From positions 1 to 36,981 of the forward strand of contig JANLFX010000011.1 of the NCBI GenBank assembly GCA_024653325.1: 36,981 nt of DNA, read 5' to 3'. The DNA is from Anaerolineae bacterium. Lineage in GTDB: Bacteria > Chloroflexota > Anaerolineae > JACIWR01. Below, piece after piece: positions 1 to 8,074 of the stretch; the first letter of the stretch is position 1, and every line of letters starts with the position of its first letter. Both the position numbers and the translations under genes were made by a program. Below the pieces are notes generated by a model. The model did not search any database, was not told the origin of the DNA, and worked only from the letters and a program-made list of their open reading frames with translations.

Positions 1-95
1 TCTCTGGGCCTCAAAAGTGTAAACCTATTTCCTCCAGAAAATGAACCATCCCCCCAAAAAGCAAGAATCTCACTTGCAAGGTACTTTCCGGTCGG

Positions 96-575
96 TCAGG
101 GCAAGGAAAGTGGGGTGGTTATCGTTTGGCGCAGGTAAAGCACACGTCCGCCGGGAGCATATCTGGTCTCGACCTGACGATGGGGCACGAAGCCCAGGCG
201 GGTGTAGAGCGCGCAAGCGTCTTCATTGTCCGGCTGCACACCTATCTCCACCGCTTGCGCGCCATGCATACGGGCGGCTTCCAGCAGAGTAGTGATAAGC
301 GCCGTCCCGATCCCACAACCCCGGTAATTCTCGGCCACCACCAGGCTGCCGATCTCCGCTATCTCGCCGTGCAAGGTCAACTGGGCGTTGGCAATCGCCT
401 CACCGTTGGCCTCGGCCACTAAACGCACCAGCCGTCCACTTTCTGCCTGGCGAAGGCACCAGTTCAAATAGCTGGCTACTTCTTCCACCGATTGAGTGGG
501 AAAGCAGTGCCGCTGCAAGGCCAGCGCATCGGCTGGCCTGGCGGGACGGAAACTGTAGCCCAAGTCGTGCGACAC
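96..575 (-). CDS. GNAT family N-acetyltransferase
   Basis: A 159-residue single-domain GNAT enzyme, expected to transfer an acetyl group from acetyl-CoA to an amine; the substrate cannot be told from sequence. The acetyl-CoA pyrophosphate loop is visible as YRGCGIGTAL (about residues 84-93), preceded by the beta-4 strand IGSLVVAENY and followed by a typical NxDACALYTRLGF end (about residues 117-129). The frame stays open upstream to 701, but I choose the GTG at 573-575. It has an AGGAGG six bases upstream, and the longer version would run through a good promoter and a palindromic repeat. The gene is divergent from the DeoR-type regulator; nothing links their functions beyond the shared intergenic region. 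Confidence 0.88.
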   Translation of the reverse strand: MSHDLGYSFRPARPADALALQRHCFPTQSVEEVASYLNWCLRQAESGRLVRLVAEANGEAIANAQLTLHGEIAEIGSLVVAENYRGCGIGTALITTLLEAARMHGAQAVEIGVQPDNEDACALYTRLGFVPHRQVETRYAPGGRVLYLRQTITTPLSLP

Positions 576-612
576 GTTCGGCCTCCTGGTGGGGGTATCA
601 GAAGCGGGAGAT

Positions 613-641
613 ATATTAGCATAAAGTGTGTTGCTCGTCAA
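613..641 (-). promoter_or_regulatory. Sigma-70-type promoter for the GNAT gene
   Basis: Read on the minus strand: TTGACG (636-641), a 17-base spacer, then TAATAT (613-618). It lies 38 bases upstream of the GTG start at 575. It mirrors the divergent promoter at 719-747, which has the same spacer length and the same -10 hexamer. Confidence 0.72.
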
Positions 642-649
642 CCTCGTGC

Positions 650-674
650 GTAGGACAAGCTTAAACTTGTCTAC
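650..674. repeat. Palindromic repeat family A (copy 1)
   Basis: Family A is a 26-bp palindrome with arms gtaggacaagct and agcttgtcctac. This copy is slightly degenerate in the right arm (cttgtctac) and one base shorter. It lies between the two divergent promoters of the GNAT and DeoR-type genes. Confidence 0.8.
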
Positions 675-695
675 AATGCAGGATAAATCAAAAGC

Positions 696-735
696 GCGCA
701 AGATTGCGCAGAATCAGTTTGACAAATACGCGCAA
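696..735. promoter_or_regulatory. Candidate operator (gcgcaa sites) in front of the DeoR-type gene
   Basis: A dyad gcgcaa-ga-ttgcgc (696-709) sits just upstream of the -35 box at 719. A further cgcgcaag at 729-736 lies inside the promoter spacer, exactly 34 bases from the first cgcgcaag (695-702). Sites flanking a -35 box and about three helical turns apart would suit autorepression by the downstream DeoR-family protein. This is inference from sequence alone. Confidence 0.4.
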
Positions 736-747
736 GTGTGCTAATAT
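719..747 (+). promoter_or_regulatory. Sigma-70-type promoter for the DeoR-type regulator
   Basis: TTGACA (719-724), 17-base spacer, TAATAT (742-747): near-consensus. It lies 37 bases upstream of the chosen GTG start at 785. Confidence 0.8.
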
Positions 748-784
748 AAGCGCCAATTATTTGCCCCATGAGAGGAGTGCTGAG

Positions 785-1531
785 GTGCTGAGCGAGGAGC
801 GTAGACGGATCATCGCTCAATTGATCCGGGAGCAAGGTGCGGTACAGGTCGCTGCCTTGAGCGCTCGCTTCGGGGTCAGCGCTTCCACCATCCGCCGTGA
901 CCTGGAGACTCTGGTGCAGAGAGGTCTGGCCAGCCGGGCTTACGGGGGCGCGGTCGCCGCCCGGGATCATGGCGACGACTTGGGGCAGCGAGTAGATGAC
1001 GAGAAGGACCGCATTGGGCAGGCAGCAGCCGCGTTGGTGAATGCCGGAGAGACGGTGTTCTTAGGACCGGGTACGGCCACGATGGCCGTGGCCCGACATC
1101 TGGCCAGTCGGGGCAATTTGACGGTGATCACTAACGCCCTGGACATATCCGATTTTCTCACCAGATATTCCGCCGTGACCGTGATCGTCACCGGCGGTCA
1201 GGTGCAGCGTCCTGAAGCTGCTCTGATCGGACATGTTGGCGAGCAAACCTTGCGGGAGTTGCGGGCGGATAGGGTTATCATCGGTGTAGGAGGGGTGAGC
1301 ATCCCTGATGGCCTTACCGGAGAGTCATTGCCGGTGGTGACCATGATGCGTGCCGCATTGGAGATTGCTCCCCAGGTTGTCGTCGTCGCCGACCATAACA
1401 AGCTGGGCCGGGTGGCGACGGCCCTACTGGCGCCCATAGACCGCGCTGATGTCATCATCACCGGCCGGGACGCCGATCCGTCCGTGGTTTGGGACCTGAC
1501 TGAACTGGGAATAAAGGTCATCCAGGTGTGA
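785..1531 (+). CDS. DeoR/GlpR-family transcriptional regulator
   Basis: A 248-residue repressor of the DeoR family. The N-terminal winged helix-turn-helix is about residues 3-57 (ERRRIIAQLI, then FGVSASTIRRDL as recognition helix, then RAYGGAV). A C-terminal DeoRC sugar-phosphate-sensing domain follows (about residues 75-235, with GETVFLGPGTAT in place of the usual xDxGTT phosphate loop). The GTG start at 785 is chosen because GAGGAG lies seven bases upstream; the upstream open frame to 704 overlaps the -10 box. Family members normally repress sugar or sugar-phosphate catabolic genes and are released by a phosphorylated sugar. The gene 65 bases downstream is a sugar-type ABC ATPase, so control of sugar uptake is plausible. 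The effector is unknown. Confidence 0.92.
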   Translation: MLSEERRRIIAQLIREQGAVQVAALSARFGVSASTIRRDLETLVQRGLASRAYGGAVAARDHGDDLGQRVDDEKDRIGQAAAALVNAGETVFLGPGTATMAVARHLASRGNLTVITNALDISDFLTRYSAVTVIVTGGQVQRPEAALIGHVGEQTLRELRADRVIIGVGGVSIPDGLTGESLPVVTMMRAALEIAPQVVVVADHNKLGRVATALLAPIDRADVIITGRDADPSVVWDLTELGIKVIQV

Positions 1532-1595
1532 TTTGACTCCCGCTCACTGAGATGGGAGTGTAGCAATAAACGAAAAATTGCAAAAGGAGGGAATG

Positions 1596-2696
1596 ATGGC
1601 CAGTGTTACTTACGAGCACGTTACTAAGCGTTTCGGTGACGTAATAGCAGTCAACGACTTCGACATCAAAATCGAGGACAAGGAATTCCTTGTCCTGCTT
1701 GGCCCTTCCGGCTGTGGCAAGACCACAACTCTTCGCCTTCTGGCCGGGTTGGAGGAAATCACCGAGGGCAATATCTACATCGGTGATCGTCTGGTTAACG
1801 ACGTGCCGCCCAAGGACCGGGACATCGCCATGGTGTTTCAGAGTTACGCCCTGTACCCGCACATGAGCGTGTACGATAACATGGCTTTTGGCCTCAAGCT
1901 GCGCAAGACCCCTAAAAGTGAGATTGATCGTCGTGTGCGTGAGGCGGCCCAGATGCTGGGCATCGAGCAGTTACTGGATCGCAAGCCCAAACAGCTCTCT
2001 GGTGGGCAACGTCAGCGGGTGGCGGTAGGACGGGCCATCGTCCGCGAACCCCAGGTCTTCCTCATGGATGAGCCTCTCTCCAACCTGGATGCCAAGCTGC
2101 GGGTGCAGGCCCGCGCCGAACTAAGCAAGCTCCATCATCGGCTGGGCACTACGTTTATTTACGTCACTCACGACCAGACTGAAGCCATGACCATGGGCAC
2201 GCGCATTGCCCTGCTCAAAGACGGTATTCTCCAGCAGTTCGACACCCCCCAGCGCCTCTACGATTATCCGGTGAATGTCTTCGTCGCTGGCTTCATCGGC
2301 AGCCCCTCGATGAACTTTTTCGACGTCACCCTGACCGGCACAAAAGAAGAGATGTACATTGACGGTGGGACCTTCCGTCTGAAAGTGCCAGCCGACAAGG
2401 CCAGGGTATATGGCGATTATCTGGGCAAACGGGTGATCTTCGGCATTCGCCCCGAGGACATCTACGATCCTGAGCTCGTCGCGCCTGGCATTACCCAGGG
2501 AAGAATCAAGGCCACGGTAGAGGTCACCGAACTGATGGGCAACGAGGTGTTCCTCTACCTGGAAACGGGTGGGAAGAGTTTCATCGCCCGTGTTGATCCG
2601 CGGACCAGAGCGCGAGTGGGTATGGAGATCGAAGCGGTGCTGAATATGGATAATATCCACCTCTTCGATACGCAGACGGAGTTGGCTATACGCTGA
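1596..2696 (+). CDS. Sugar-type ABC transporter ATP-binding protein (MalK/UgpC/MsmK class)
   Basis: A 366-residue ATPase that would power import of a sugar or glycerol-phosphate. Visible motifs are Walker A GPSGCGKT (36-43), Q-loop FQSYALYPHM (81-90), signature LSGGQ (134-138), Walker B VFLMDE (154-159) and H-loop THD (His192). A C-terminal MalK-like regulatory/TOBE region follows from about residue 235 (the segment FGIRPEDI is characteristic). Of the two adjacent ATG codons I take 1596, five bases after AGGAGG. No permease or solute-binding gene lies beside it. In MalK/MsiK-type systems one such ATPase can serve several importers, and that is the likeliest reading here. The substrate is unknown. 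It probably forms a transcription unit with the DeoR-type gene. Confidence 0.92.
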   Translation: MASVTYEHVTKRFGDVIAVNDFDIKIEDKEFLVLLGPSGCGKTTTLRLLAGLEEITEGNIYIGDRLVNDVPPKDRDIAMVFQSYALYPHMSVYDNMAFGLKLRKTPKSEIDRRVREAAQMLGIEQLLDRKPKQLSGGQRQRVAVGRAIVREPQVFLMDEPLSNLDAKLRVQARAELSKLHHRLGTTFIYVTHDQTEAMTMGTRIALLKDGILQQFDTPQRLYDYPVNVFVAGFIGSPSMNFFDVTLTGTKEEMYIDGGTFRLKVPADKARVYGDYLGKRVIFGIRPEDIYDPELVAPGITQGRIKATVEVTELMGNEVFLYLETGGKSFIARVDPRTRARVGMEIEAVLNMDNIHLFDTQTELAIR

Positions 2697-2706
2697 GGCC
2701 GCAATT

Positions 2707-2785
2707 CACAATGCACAATGCACAATGCGCAATGTTTGGGTGGAGTGAAATCGTGTAATTGTGCATTCTGCAATTGTGCATTGTG
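2707..2785. repeat. Inverted word-type repeat (cacaatgcacaat)
   Basis: The left part repeats the word cacaatg three times (2707-2734). The right part carries the inverse, attgtgcattgtg (2773-2785), which matches 2707-2719 over 13 perfect bases. A T-rich run follows at 2786-2792. RNA from this spacer could fold into a long hairpin ending just before the ribosome-binding site of the next gene. It may terminate transcription or insulate the ABC ATPase from the mutase gene. Confidence 0.7.
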
Positions 2786-2806
2786 TATTTTTAAGGAGCA
2801 GAGGTG

Positions 2807-4012
2807 ATGCACGATTTTGAATTGATGCGCGAGTTGCACGTCTCCGGACAGGGCAAAATTCTCCTCCTGGTGATGGATGGTTTAGGAGGTTTGCCGCTGG
2901 AACCAGGTGGCCCCACGGAACTGGAGGCCGCGCATACCCCTAATCTGGATGCTCTGGCCAGGGAATCCATCTGCGGGCTGAGCCTGCCGGTAGGGCCGGG
3001 GATCACCCCTGGCAGCGGTCCCGGGCATCTGGCTTTGTTTGGCTATGACCCCTTCCGCTACGAGATAGGACGGGGGGTGCTGGAAGCATGCGGCATTGGT
3101 TTCCCCCTGGAAAAGGATGATCTGGCCGCGCGGGGCAATTTCTGTACGGTGGATGCGGAAGGGCGGATCGTTGACCGCCGCGCGGGGCGTATTCCCACCG
3201 AGAAATGCGTGGAGTTAGTGGCCATGCTGCGCCAGATCACCCTGCCCGGCGTGGAGGTGTTCGTCGAACCAGTACAGGATTATCGTTTTGTGCTGGTTCT
3301 CCGGGGTCCGGGTCTGGTGGCTGAACTCAGCGAGACCGATCCCCAACAACTGGGCGTGCCGCCCTTGCCGGTGAAAGCTCTTTCGCCGCCGGCGGAAGCG
3401 ACGGCGGCCCTGGTCAATGAGTGGATCGCTCAGGCCCGGCAAATCCTGGCCGATCAGCACCCGGCAAATATGGTGCTGCTACGCGGGCTATCTAAAGAAC
3501 CCGGATTGCCGCAAATGGGCGATATATATGGTTTGCGTCTGGCGGCCATCGCCACTTATCCGATGTACCGTGGGGTGGCGAAACTGGTGGGCATGGACGT
3601 TTTGCCCACCGGGGATAGTATCGAAGATGAAATCGCCACCCTTAAAGAGCACTGGGAGGAATATGACTTTTTCTACTTCCACGTGAAAAAGACCGACTCG
3701 GCCGGGGAGGATGGGGACTTCGCCCGCAAAGTGAGCATTATTGAGCATGTGGATGAGGTGTTGCCTGAGATTTTAGCTCTCAAACCAGCAGTGGTCATCG
3801 TCACGGGCGACCATTCCACGCCCGCACTGCTTAAATCCCATAGCTGGCATCCGGTGCCCACTTTGCTCTGGTCACCTTACTGCCGTGCTGATGAGGTCAC
3901 TCAATTCGGCGAACGAGCGTGTATGCGTGGTGGGCTGGGCACCTTTCCGGCTACTGATTTGTTGCCTCTGGCTATGGCCAATGCTCTGCGTCTCACCAAG
4001 TACGGAGCTTGA
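2807..4012 (+). CDS. apgM: 2,3-bisphosphoglycerate-independent phosphoglycerate mutase, archaeal type
   Basis: A 401-residue metal-dependent enzyme of the alkaline phosphatase superfamily, interconverting 3- and 2-phosphoglycerate in glycolysis and gluconeogenesis. The N-terminal metal site is LLVMDGLGG (Asp24). The phospho-acceptor serine is in ITPGSGPGHLALFGYD (Ser70). GRGVLEACGIG and LAARGNFCTVD are typical of the ApgM family. The C-terminal metal ligands are in HVKKTDSAGEDG and VTGDHSTP, and a final SHSWHPVPTLLWS matches the family end. AAGGAG (2793-2798) gives eight-base spacing to the ATG at 2807; a GTG directly before it, at 2804, would add one residue. Length is usual for the family. 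It stands alone in its transcription unit. Confidence 0.95.
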   Translation: MHDFELMRELHVSGQGKILLLVMDGLGGLPLEPGGPTELEAAHTPNLDALARESICGLSLPVGPGITPGSGPGHLALFGYDPFRYEIGRGVLEACGIGFPLEKDDLAARGNFCTVDAEGRIVDRRAGRIPTEKCVELVAMLRQITLPGVEVFVEPVQDYRFVLVLRGPGLVAELSETDPQQLGVPPLPVKALSPPAEATAALVNEWIAQARQILADQHPANMVLLRGLSKEPGLPQMGDIYGLRLAAIATYPMYRGVAKLVGMDVLPTGDSIEDEIATLKEHWEEYDFFYFHVKKTDSAGEDGDFARKVSIIEHVDEVLPEILALKPAVVIVTGDHSTPALLKSHSWHPVPTLLWSPYCRADEVTQFGERACMRGGLGTFPATDLLPLAMANALRLTKYGA

Positions 4013-4024
4013 TGCAAAAATGTG

Positions 4025-4065
4025 AAAACGTGAGGCGTGAATTCACATTTCACGCCTCACGTTTT
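4025..4065. terminator. Perfect 17-bp hairpin with A and T tails (bidirectional terminator-like)
   Basis: Arms 4025-4041 and 4049-4065 pair perfectly around a 7-base loop. The stem begins with AAAA and ends with TTTT. It lies 12 bases after the phosphoglycerate mutase stop. The word ttcacgcctcacg in the right arm recurs at 27929-27952, so this is also a member of a repeat family. Confidence 0.75.
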
Positions 4066-4133
4066 ACGCGCCACGCATCACGCTGCGATGGCCTGCAGCA
4101 AGCATCGCCTGCGTAACTCACAGAGAAGGGGCA

Positions 4134-4694
4134 ATGACCAAAAAGCAATTAGCGATCCTGGCCCTTCTGGCAATGGCCAACATGATGGTTCTGGGTTCGC
4201 TGGGAGTGTTGGCCCTGGGCGGTCACCAGCCGACGGCGGCAGAGATCATGGCTACTCTGGCTGCTCTGCCCACGGCCACGCCTACCCCATTGCCAACCCC
4301 TACTCCATTCCCCACTCTGCCGCCGGTAAGTGTGGACTGCCTGGTATGCCAGCGGGAGGCGGGCATGGCGATGCACGCTCATCGGATGGTGGGCGCCGTG
4401 CAAGTGACCAGCGATGGCCGCTTTGAACTCGTCTGGCTGTGCCGTGACCGGCCTATCAACAGTTTCGACGATGCATGGGAAGGAATCACGCAAGCTTTTC
4501 TCGTCGCCCTTCAGACCCGCGACGAGAAACGTTGTCCGTTTGACCAGGTGCGGATTGAGGTATGGGACGAACGGGCCGAACAACGCACCTTTCGTCTGGG
4601 GGTGCGGGTTTCCATAACCGATTTGTCCGCCTGGCATTCCGGTGCGATTGACGATGAGCAACTTGTCGAACGGTTAGAGATAATCTATCCGTAA
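4134..4694 (+). CDS. Membrane-anchored protein of unknown function with Thr-Pro linker
   Basis: A 186-residue protein I do not recognise. Residues 5-28 form a hydrophobic signal anchor. A low-complexity Thr-Pro linker follows (about residues 46-65), as often seen in exported Chloroflexota proteins. Then comes a folded domain that begins with CLVCQREAGMAMHAH (one CxxC plus nearby His) and contains two further Cys (in WLCRDR and RCPFDQV). These could bind a metal or form disulfides outside the cell. The start is supported by AGAAGGGG a few bases upstream. Its stop codon runs directly into a family C palindrome, which probably terminates it. Confidence 0.8.
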   Translation: MTKKQLAILALLAMANMMVLGSLGVLALGGHQPTAAEIMATLAALPTATPTPLPTPTPFPTLPPVSVDCLVCQREAGMAMHAHRMVGAVQVTSDGRFELVWLCRDRPINSFDDAWEGITQAFLVALQTRDEKRCPFDQVRIEVWDERAEQRTFRLGVRVSITDLSAWHSGAIDDEQLVERLEIIYP

Positions 4695-4729
4695 AGGTGC
4701 GATGCACCTCGAAGGTGCATCGCACCTTT
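4693..4729. terminator. Palindromic repeat family C (copy 1), terminator-like
   Basis: Perfect 17-bp stem (4693-4709 and 4713-4729, left arm aaaggtgcgatgcacct) with a three-base loop cga, ending in four T. It begins inside the TAA stop codon of the upstream gene. It separates that gene from the convergent glycosyltransferase, so it could terminate both transcripts. Confidence 0.8.
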
Positions 4730-4735
4730 TCGCAC

Positions 4736-7018
4736 CTATGGTATTACCTGTAACTCCTCCAGCATGATGTGGTCACCCAACGGTTGACCTAGGTCATCGG
4801 TCACCAGCAGGCGCTCGCCGCTTGCTCCCCAATACATTCCCACCTCGACCTGGTAACGGCCCGGTGGGGCTTGCGCCGACAGCGGAATAGCGTATTCATC
4901 CACAATGACCTCGCCAGGTAACCACAAAGTCGTCGGTCTTTTGCCCCCTACTGGTTCACTATCCCATTGCCCCCACAGAAAGTTGCCCGAGGCGGGATTG
5001 TAGGTCTCACCCAGCAAATGAGTGAATACCTTGTACCGCTGACCTACCGGCTCATCGGCCAGCCAGTACAATGTGAGATTCACCGTATCGCCAGGGTGAT
5101 AGATGGTCGCCTCTAAGTCGTAACCCAGCAGGCGGATACGCCCGCCGAGCACCAGGTTCAGCGGGTGGGAGATGGTCACCTCAGCGGGAGACAGCCCTGG
5201 CTTGCGCGTCCGACGCACTGCGGCCTTGCCAAACCGGACGCCCCACTCCTGTTCACCTTCGGCGCGGAGAGCGAAGGCGTATTCACCACTGGGCACGCGC
5301 TGAGTGATCACCAAATCCACCTGGGTGCGACCAATATCCTCCCCACCCCACCGGGCCGGATTCACCTCCACGCGCACGATTTCATGCGCCTGCCCCGTTA
5401 CATCCACCAGCCCCACTTCGGCATGCGCCGCTGCGGTTCCCTGCCAGTACAAAAAGAGGTGCACAACATCCCCGCTCTGAAAGCGGGTGATGGCCTGCTC
5501 GTACCCAACCAGCGCCAGACCGTTCTCCAGGTTAACGTGCATCGGGTGGGGGATGTCCGGCGAAGCCAATGTAAGGGCAGTGCGCTCCCGCTCTGGGGTA
5601 CGCGCGTACAGACACAGGTCTTCATTCTCAAAACGAAAACATTCAACGTGTCGCGCCCGGCTCTCCAGCCAGGCAGGGATATTCCGTTGTGGATCACTGC
5701 TCCCCGCGTAGGGTGTGACCACCAGCCAAACTCCCTCAGCGTCGTTCCAGATGGGCTGCAAGAATTCCTCTGCTGCCTGGGCGGAGTACTGAATGGGATT
5801 GGGCACACCTTTCCAGGGACCGGCCCAGTGATAGGTAAAGACCGGCCAGTCCATATCGGTGTACAACACCACGGCGTCGCCGGGATGATAGTAGGCTCGG
5901 AGGGTGGCGGCCAGCGATTTGTAGTCGTCCAGCAAGTAGCGACCGGAGAAATAATTCTCCAGCCCGAAGTGAAAGACCCAGCCTACCGCCAGAGCAGGGA
6001 TAAGGGCGATGATCCAGTGGCGGCGGCCCAGGGAGCGCAGCCCCCAGGCAAGGGCGAGGTAAAAGGTCGGAGCGAAAATCAGCAGATAACGGGGGGTGAT
6101 CTGCGGCGCGTAGAACAGAGAACGGGGTAGCGAGACCAGGTAGACGACGAGAGGTGGCAGGATCAGACAGAGAAGCAGGAGCAGCAAGCCCAATCGCGTG
6201 TACGTCTCACGCCGCGCAGTCCACACCACTGCGCCCAGGCCCAGGACGAAAACGAGGGCCACCAGCCCTGTCTGCGACAGGTACTTCTCCACATCCACCG
6301 GGATGCCCACGCTGAGCACCGTCCAGTACAGGCGCAGAAAAGCCCCGAACTCGAAAGGTTGCGTCGAGGACCAGGTACGCATCCGCTGTAACGCCAGAAT
6401 CAGCCAGGGTAGGAAGGCGAGCAGAATCGCGATCTGAGCAGTCGCCCAGTTCAACAGAAAACGTCGCCGGTCTGGCCGACGACGCAGCAACAGCAAAACG
6501 AACAGGTTCTCGATGAGCAAAATGGAAGCGGAGAGATACAAGGTATACAAAGCCGCGAGGGTGCTGACCACGTATAGCACCCAGTCACGGACCCTCCCGC
6601 GCCGCCAGATGCCGACCAGTCCCCACAGAGAAAGCGTAGCCAGCAAAGCGGCCAGGATGTACATGCGCATCTCCTGCGACCACCACAGGGCGAAACGCGC
6701 CGTGGCCAGGAGAAGGGCGGCCAAAATGCCGGTGGGACGGTCGGCCAGAGCCTGGCCCAGGCGGTAGAGGGCAGCCACGGCCAGTACCCCGTAGCCGACA
6801 GACAGAAACCGCAGGCCGAATTCGCTATCCCCACTGCCCAACCGCCAGAAATGCAGCATCCAGAAATAAAGCGGTGGATGAACGTCGCTGGCACACCACA
6901 AAGCACTGGAGACCAGATCCTGGCGCGCAGCCCAGGCGGCCAGCCCCTCGTCCCACCACACGCTTTGCGCCTCCAGGCGATGAACCCGTAAACCGAAAGC
7001 CAGGAGCAGAATGATCAT
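4736..7018 (-). CDS. GT-C family membrane glycosyltransferase (GT39/ArnT-like) with C-terminal beta domains
   Basis: A polytopic membrane protein of 760 residues. The first transmembrane segment is followed by SVWWDEG (Asp23-Glu24), the acidic motif of GT-C enzymes in the first external loop. About ten further hydrophobic segments run to near residue 365. Such enzymes use a polyprenyl-phosphate sugar donor on the outer face of the membrane. After about residue 480 there are two related beta modules (LENGLALVGYE...GDVVHLFLYW and LGGRIRLLGYD...GDTVNLTLYW), possibly for glycan binding. The frame is open to an ATG at 7075 that overlaps the patatin stop as ATGA. Those 19 extra codons would be largely a palindromic repeat, so I prefer the ATG at 7018, nine bases after GGGAGGA supplied by the repeat. 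Acceptor unknown. Confidence 0.88.
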   Translation of the reverse strand: MIILLLAFGLRVHRLEAQSVWWDEGLAAWAARQDLVSSALWCASDVHPPLYFWMLHFWRLGSGDSEFGLRFLSVGYGVLAVAALYRLGQALADRPTGILAALLLATARFALWWSQEMRMYILAALLATLSLWGLVGIWRRGRVRDWVLYVVSTLAALYTLYLSASILLIENLFVLLLLRRRPDRRRFLLNWATAQIAILLAFLPWLILALQRMRTWSSTQPFEFGAFLRLYWTVLSVGIPVDVEKYLSQTGLVALVFVLGLGAVVWTARRETYTRLGLLLLLLCLILPPLVVYLVSLPRSLFYAPQITPRYLLIFAPTFYLALAWGLRSLGRRHWIIALIPALAVGWVFHFGLENYFSGRYLLDDYKSLAATLRAYYHPGDAVVLYTDMDWPVFTYHWAGPWKGVPNPIQYSAQAAEEFLQPIWNDAEGVWLVVTPYAGSSDPQRNIPAWLESRARHVECFRFENEDLCLYARTPERERTALTLASPDIPHPMHVNLENGLALVGYEQAITRFQSGDVVHLFLYWQGTAAAHAEVGLVDVTGQAHEIVRVEVNPARWGGEDIGRTQVDLVITQRVPSGEYAFALRAEGEQEWGVRFGKAAVRRTRKPGLSPAEVTISHPLNLVLGGRIRLLGYDLEATIYHPGDTVNLTLYWLADEPVGQRYKVFTHLLGETYNPASGNFLWGQWDSEPVGGKRPTTLWLPGEVIVDEYAIPLSAQAPPGRYQVEVGMYWGASGERLLVTDDLGQPLGDHIMLEELQVIP

Positions 7019-7026
7019 CAGTGCTA

Positions 7027-7059
7027 ATCCTCCCGCAGGTTTGGAACCTGCGGGAGGAT
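7027..7059. repeat. Palindromic repeat family B (copy 1)
   Basis: Stem of 15 perfect bases, arms atcctcccgcaggtt (7027-7041) and its complement (7045-7059), with a three-base loop. It lies between the patatin stop and the preferred glycosyltransferase start. On the minus strand it places GGGAGGA at a good distance from the ATG at 7018. Confidence 0.85.
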
Positions 7060-7071
7060 AGATTCGCTCCC

Positions 7072-7998
7072 TCATGCAGCCACTCCCGCCGGTCGCACCG
7101 TGTAGGGGTCCATCTGATCGTTGATAATCATCTGGCCCATTTTGTCGCCGTACTCGGTCAGTTCATCAATCCTGGAAGGATCATCCACCTTGATGGGCTC
7201 AGCCAGGTCAACTTGAAAGCGGCGGAAGTCCATCTCCGGGAAGAACTGGCGCACCAGGCGCACTTGCAGGTCGGCGGTGTCGGAGAGAAAGGTGTCCAGC
7301 ACGGGGCCGATCCAGTTCCAGGGGAACCAGCGATCAGCCTCGCCCTGCTCAATGGAATTCCGCACCCGGCCTGTGCCCAGACTGAGTAAGGTGGTCTCCC
7401 GCGGGTCCCAGTGCAGGCAGAACTGGGCCTCGAAAGCGGCCAGGTAACAGGGATTCGTGTAAGAGCCGACACCGCCGTCCACGTAGCGACCGTCCACTAC
7501 CGGGAAGTAGGTGGGCACCGCGCAACTGCTCAGCACGGTTTTCCACACCTTCCAATCCCGGTATTCTTCTTTCCACGGCTTGACGAAACGGGTGCGGTTC
7601 TCCACCAGATCACGCACGGTGATCACCACGTCTTTCCGGGGCTCAGAGGTCCAGAATTCGCCCATGGTCATCTCGCCAACTTGCTCTTTGAGGGCGGCGA
7701 TCAGCGGGCCGTTGGGGTATTTGTAGCGACACAGTGGCCAGAGATAGTAACGCCAGGTCTTGGGAAACACTGTGGTCGCCAGCTTACAATACAGATTGTA
7801 CATCTCGGCCCCGCTCTTGCCTATGCCGATGCCCGCCGAGATAATACTGCCGGTGGACGTACCGGCTGCCAGGGAGAAAATCTCCCCGCCACTTTGACCC
7901 AGGTGCTCTTCGAGTATGGCCAGAGCACGGGTGACAATTATCCCTCTAAGCCCACCGCCGTCCACGGCGATGGCCACGTGTTTACGAAAAGGTTTCAT
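7072..7998 (-). CDS. Patatin-like phospholipase / acyl hydrolase
   Basis: A 308-residue patatin-domain protein, predicted to hydrolyse lipid acyl esters with a Ser-Asp dyad. The oxyanion loop is DGGGLRG (13-19), the nucleophile elbow GTSTG (46-50, Ser48), and the second catalytic residue is in VDGGVGSY (Asp174). There is no signal peptide, so it is probably cytoplasmic. AGGAGG lies upstream of the ATG at 7998. It is the first gene of a short minus-strand unit with the glycosyltransferase. A role in envelope lipid turnover is possible but not shown. Confidence 0.93.
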   Translation of the reverse strand: MKPFRKHVAIAVDGGGLRGIIVTRALAILEEHLGQSGGEIFSLAAGTSTGSIISAGIGIGKSGAEMYNLYCKLATTVFPKTWRYYLWPLCRYKYPNGPLIAALKEQVGEMTMGEFWTSEPRKDVVITVRDLVENRTRFVKPWKEEYRDWKVWKTVLSSCAVPTYFPVVDGRYVDGGVGSYTNPCYLAAFEAQFCLHWDPRETTLLSLGTGRVRNSIEQGEADRWFPWNWIGPVLDTFLSDTADLQVRLVRQFFPEMDFRRFQVDLAEPIKVDDPSRIDELTEYGDKMGQMIINDQMDPYTVRPAGVAA

Positions 7999-8013
7999 GG
8001 TACTCCTCCTATG

Positions 8014-8046
8014 ACCCTCCCGCGGGTTCTGAACCTGCAGGAGGGT
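8014..8046. repeat. Palindromic repeat family B (copy 2, degenerate)
   Basis: Arms 8014-8028 and 8032-8046 match family B with two non-matching positions in the stem. It lies directly upstream of the patatin ribosome-binding site and is followed at 8052-8066 by half of a family C element (cgaaggtgcgtcgca). The 76-base spacer is therefore almost entirely repeat. Confidence 0.75.
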
Positions 8047-8074
8047 TAGCTTCGAAGGTGCGTCGCATCCCCAT

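Noticed and set aside
576-701. N-terminal extension of the GNAT gene to 701
   Set aside because: It would be translated through a promoter and a palindrome, while a GTG with an excellent ribosome-binding site exists at 575.
1536-1559. Hairpin actccc/gggagt between the DeoR-type and ABC ATPase genes as a terminator
   Set aside because: Only six pairs, a 12-base loop and no T run; too weak to call.
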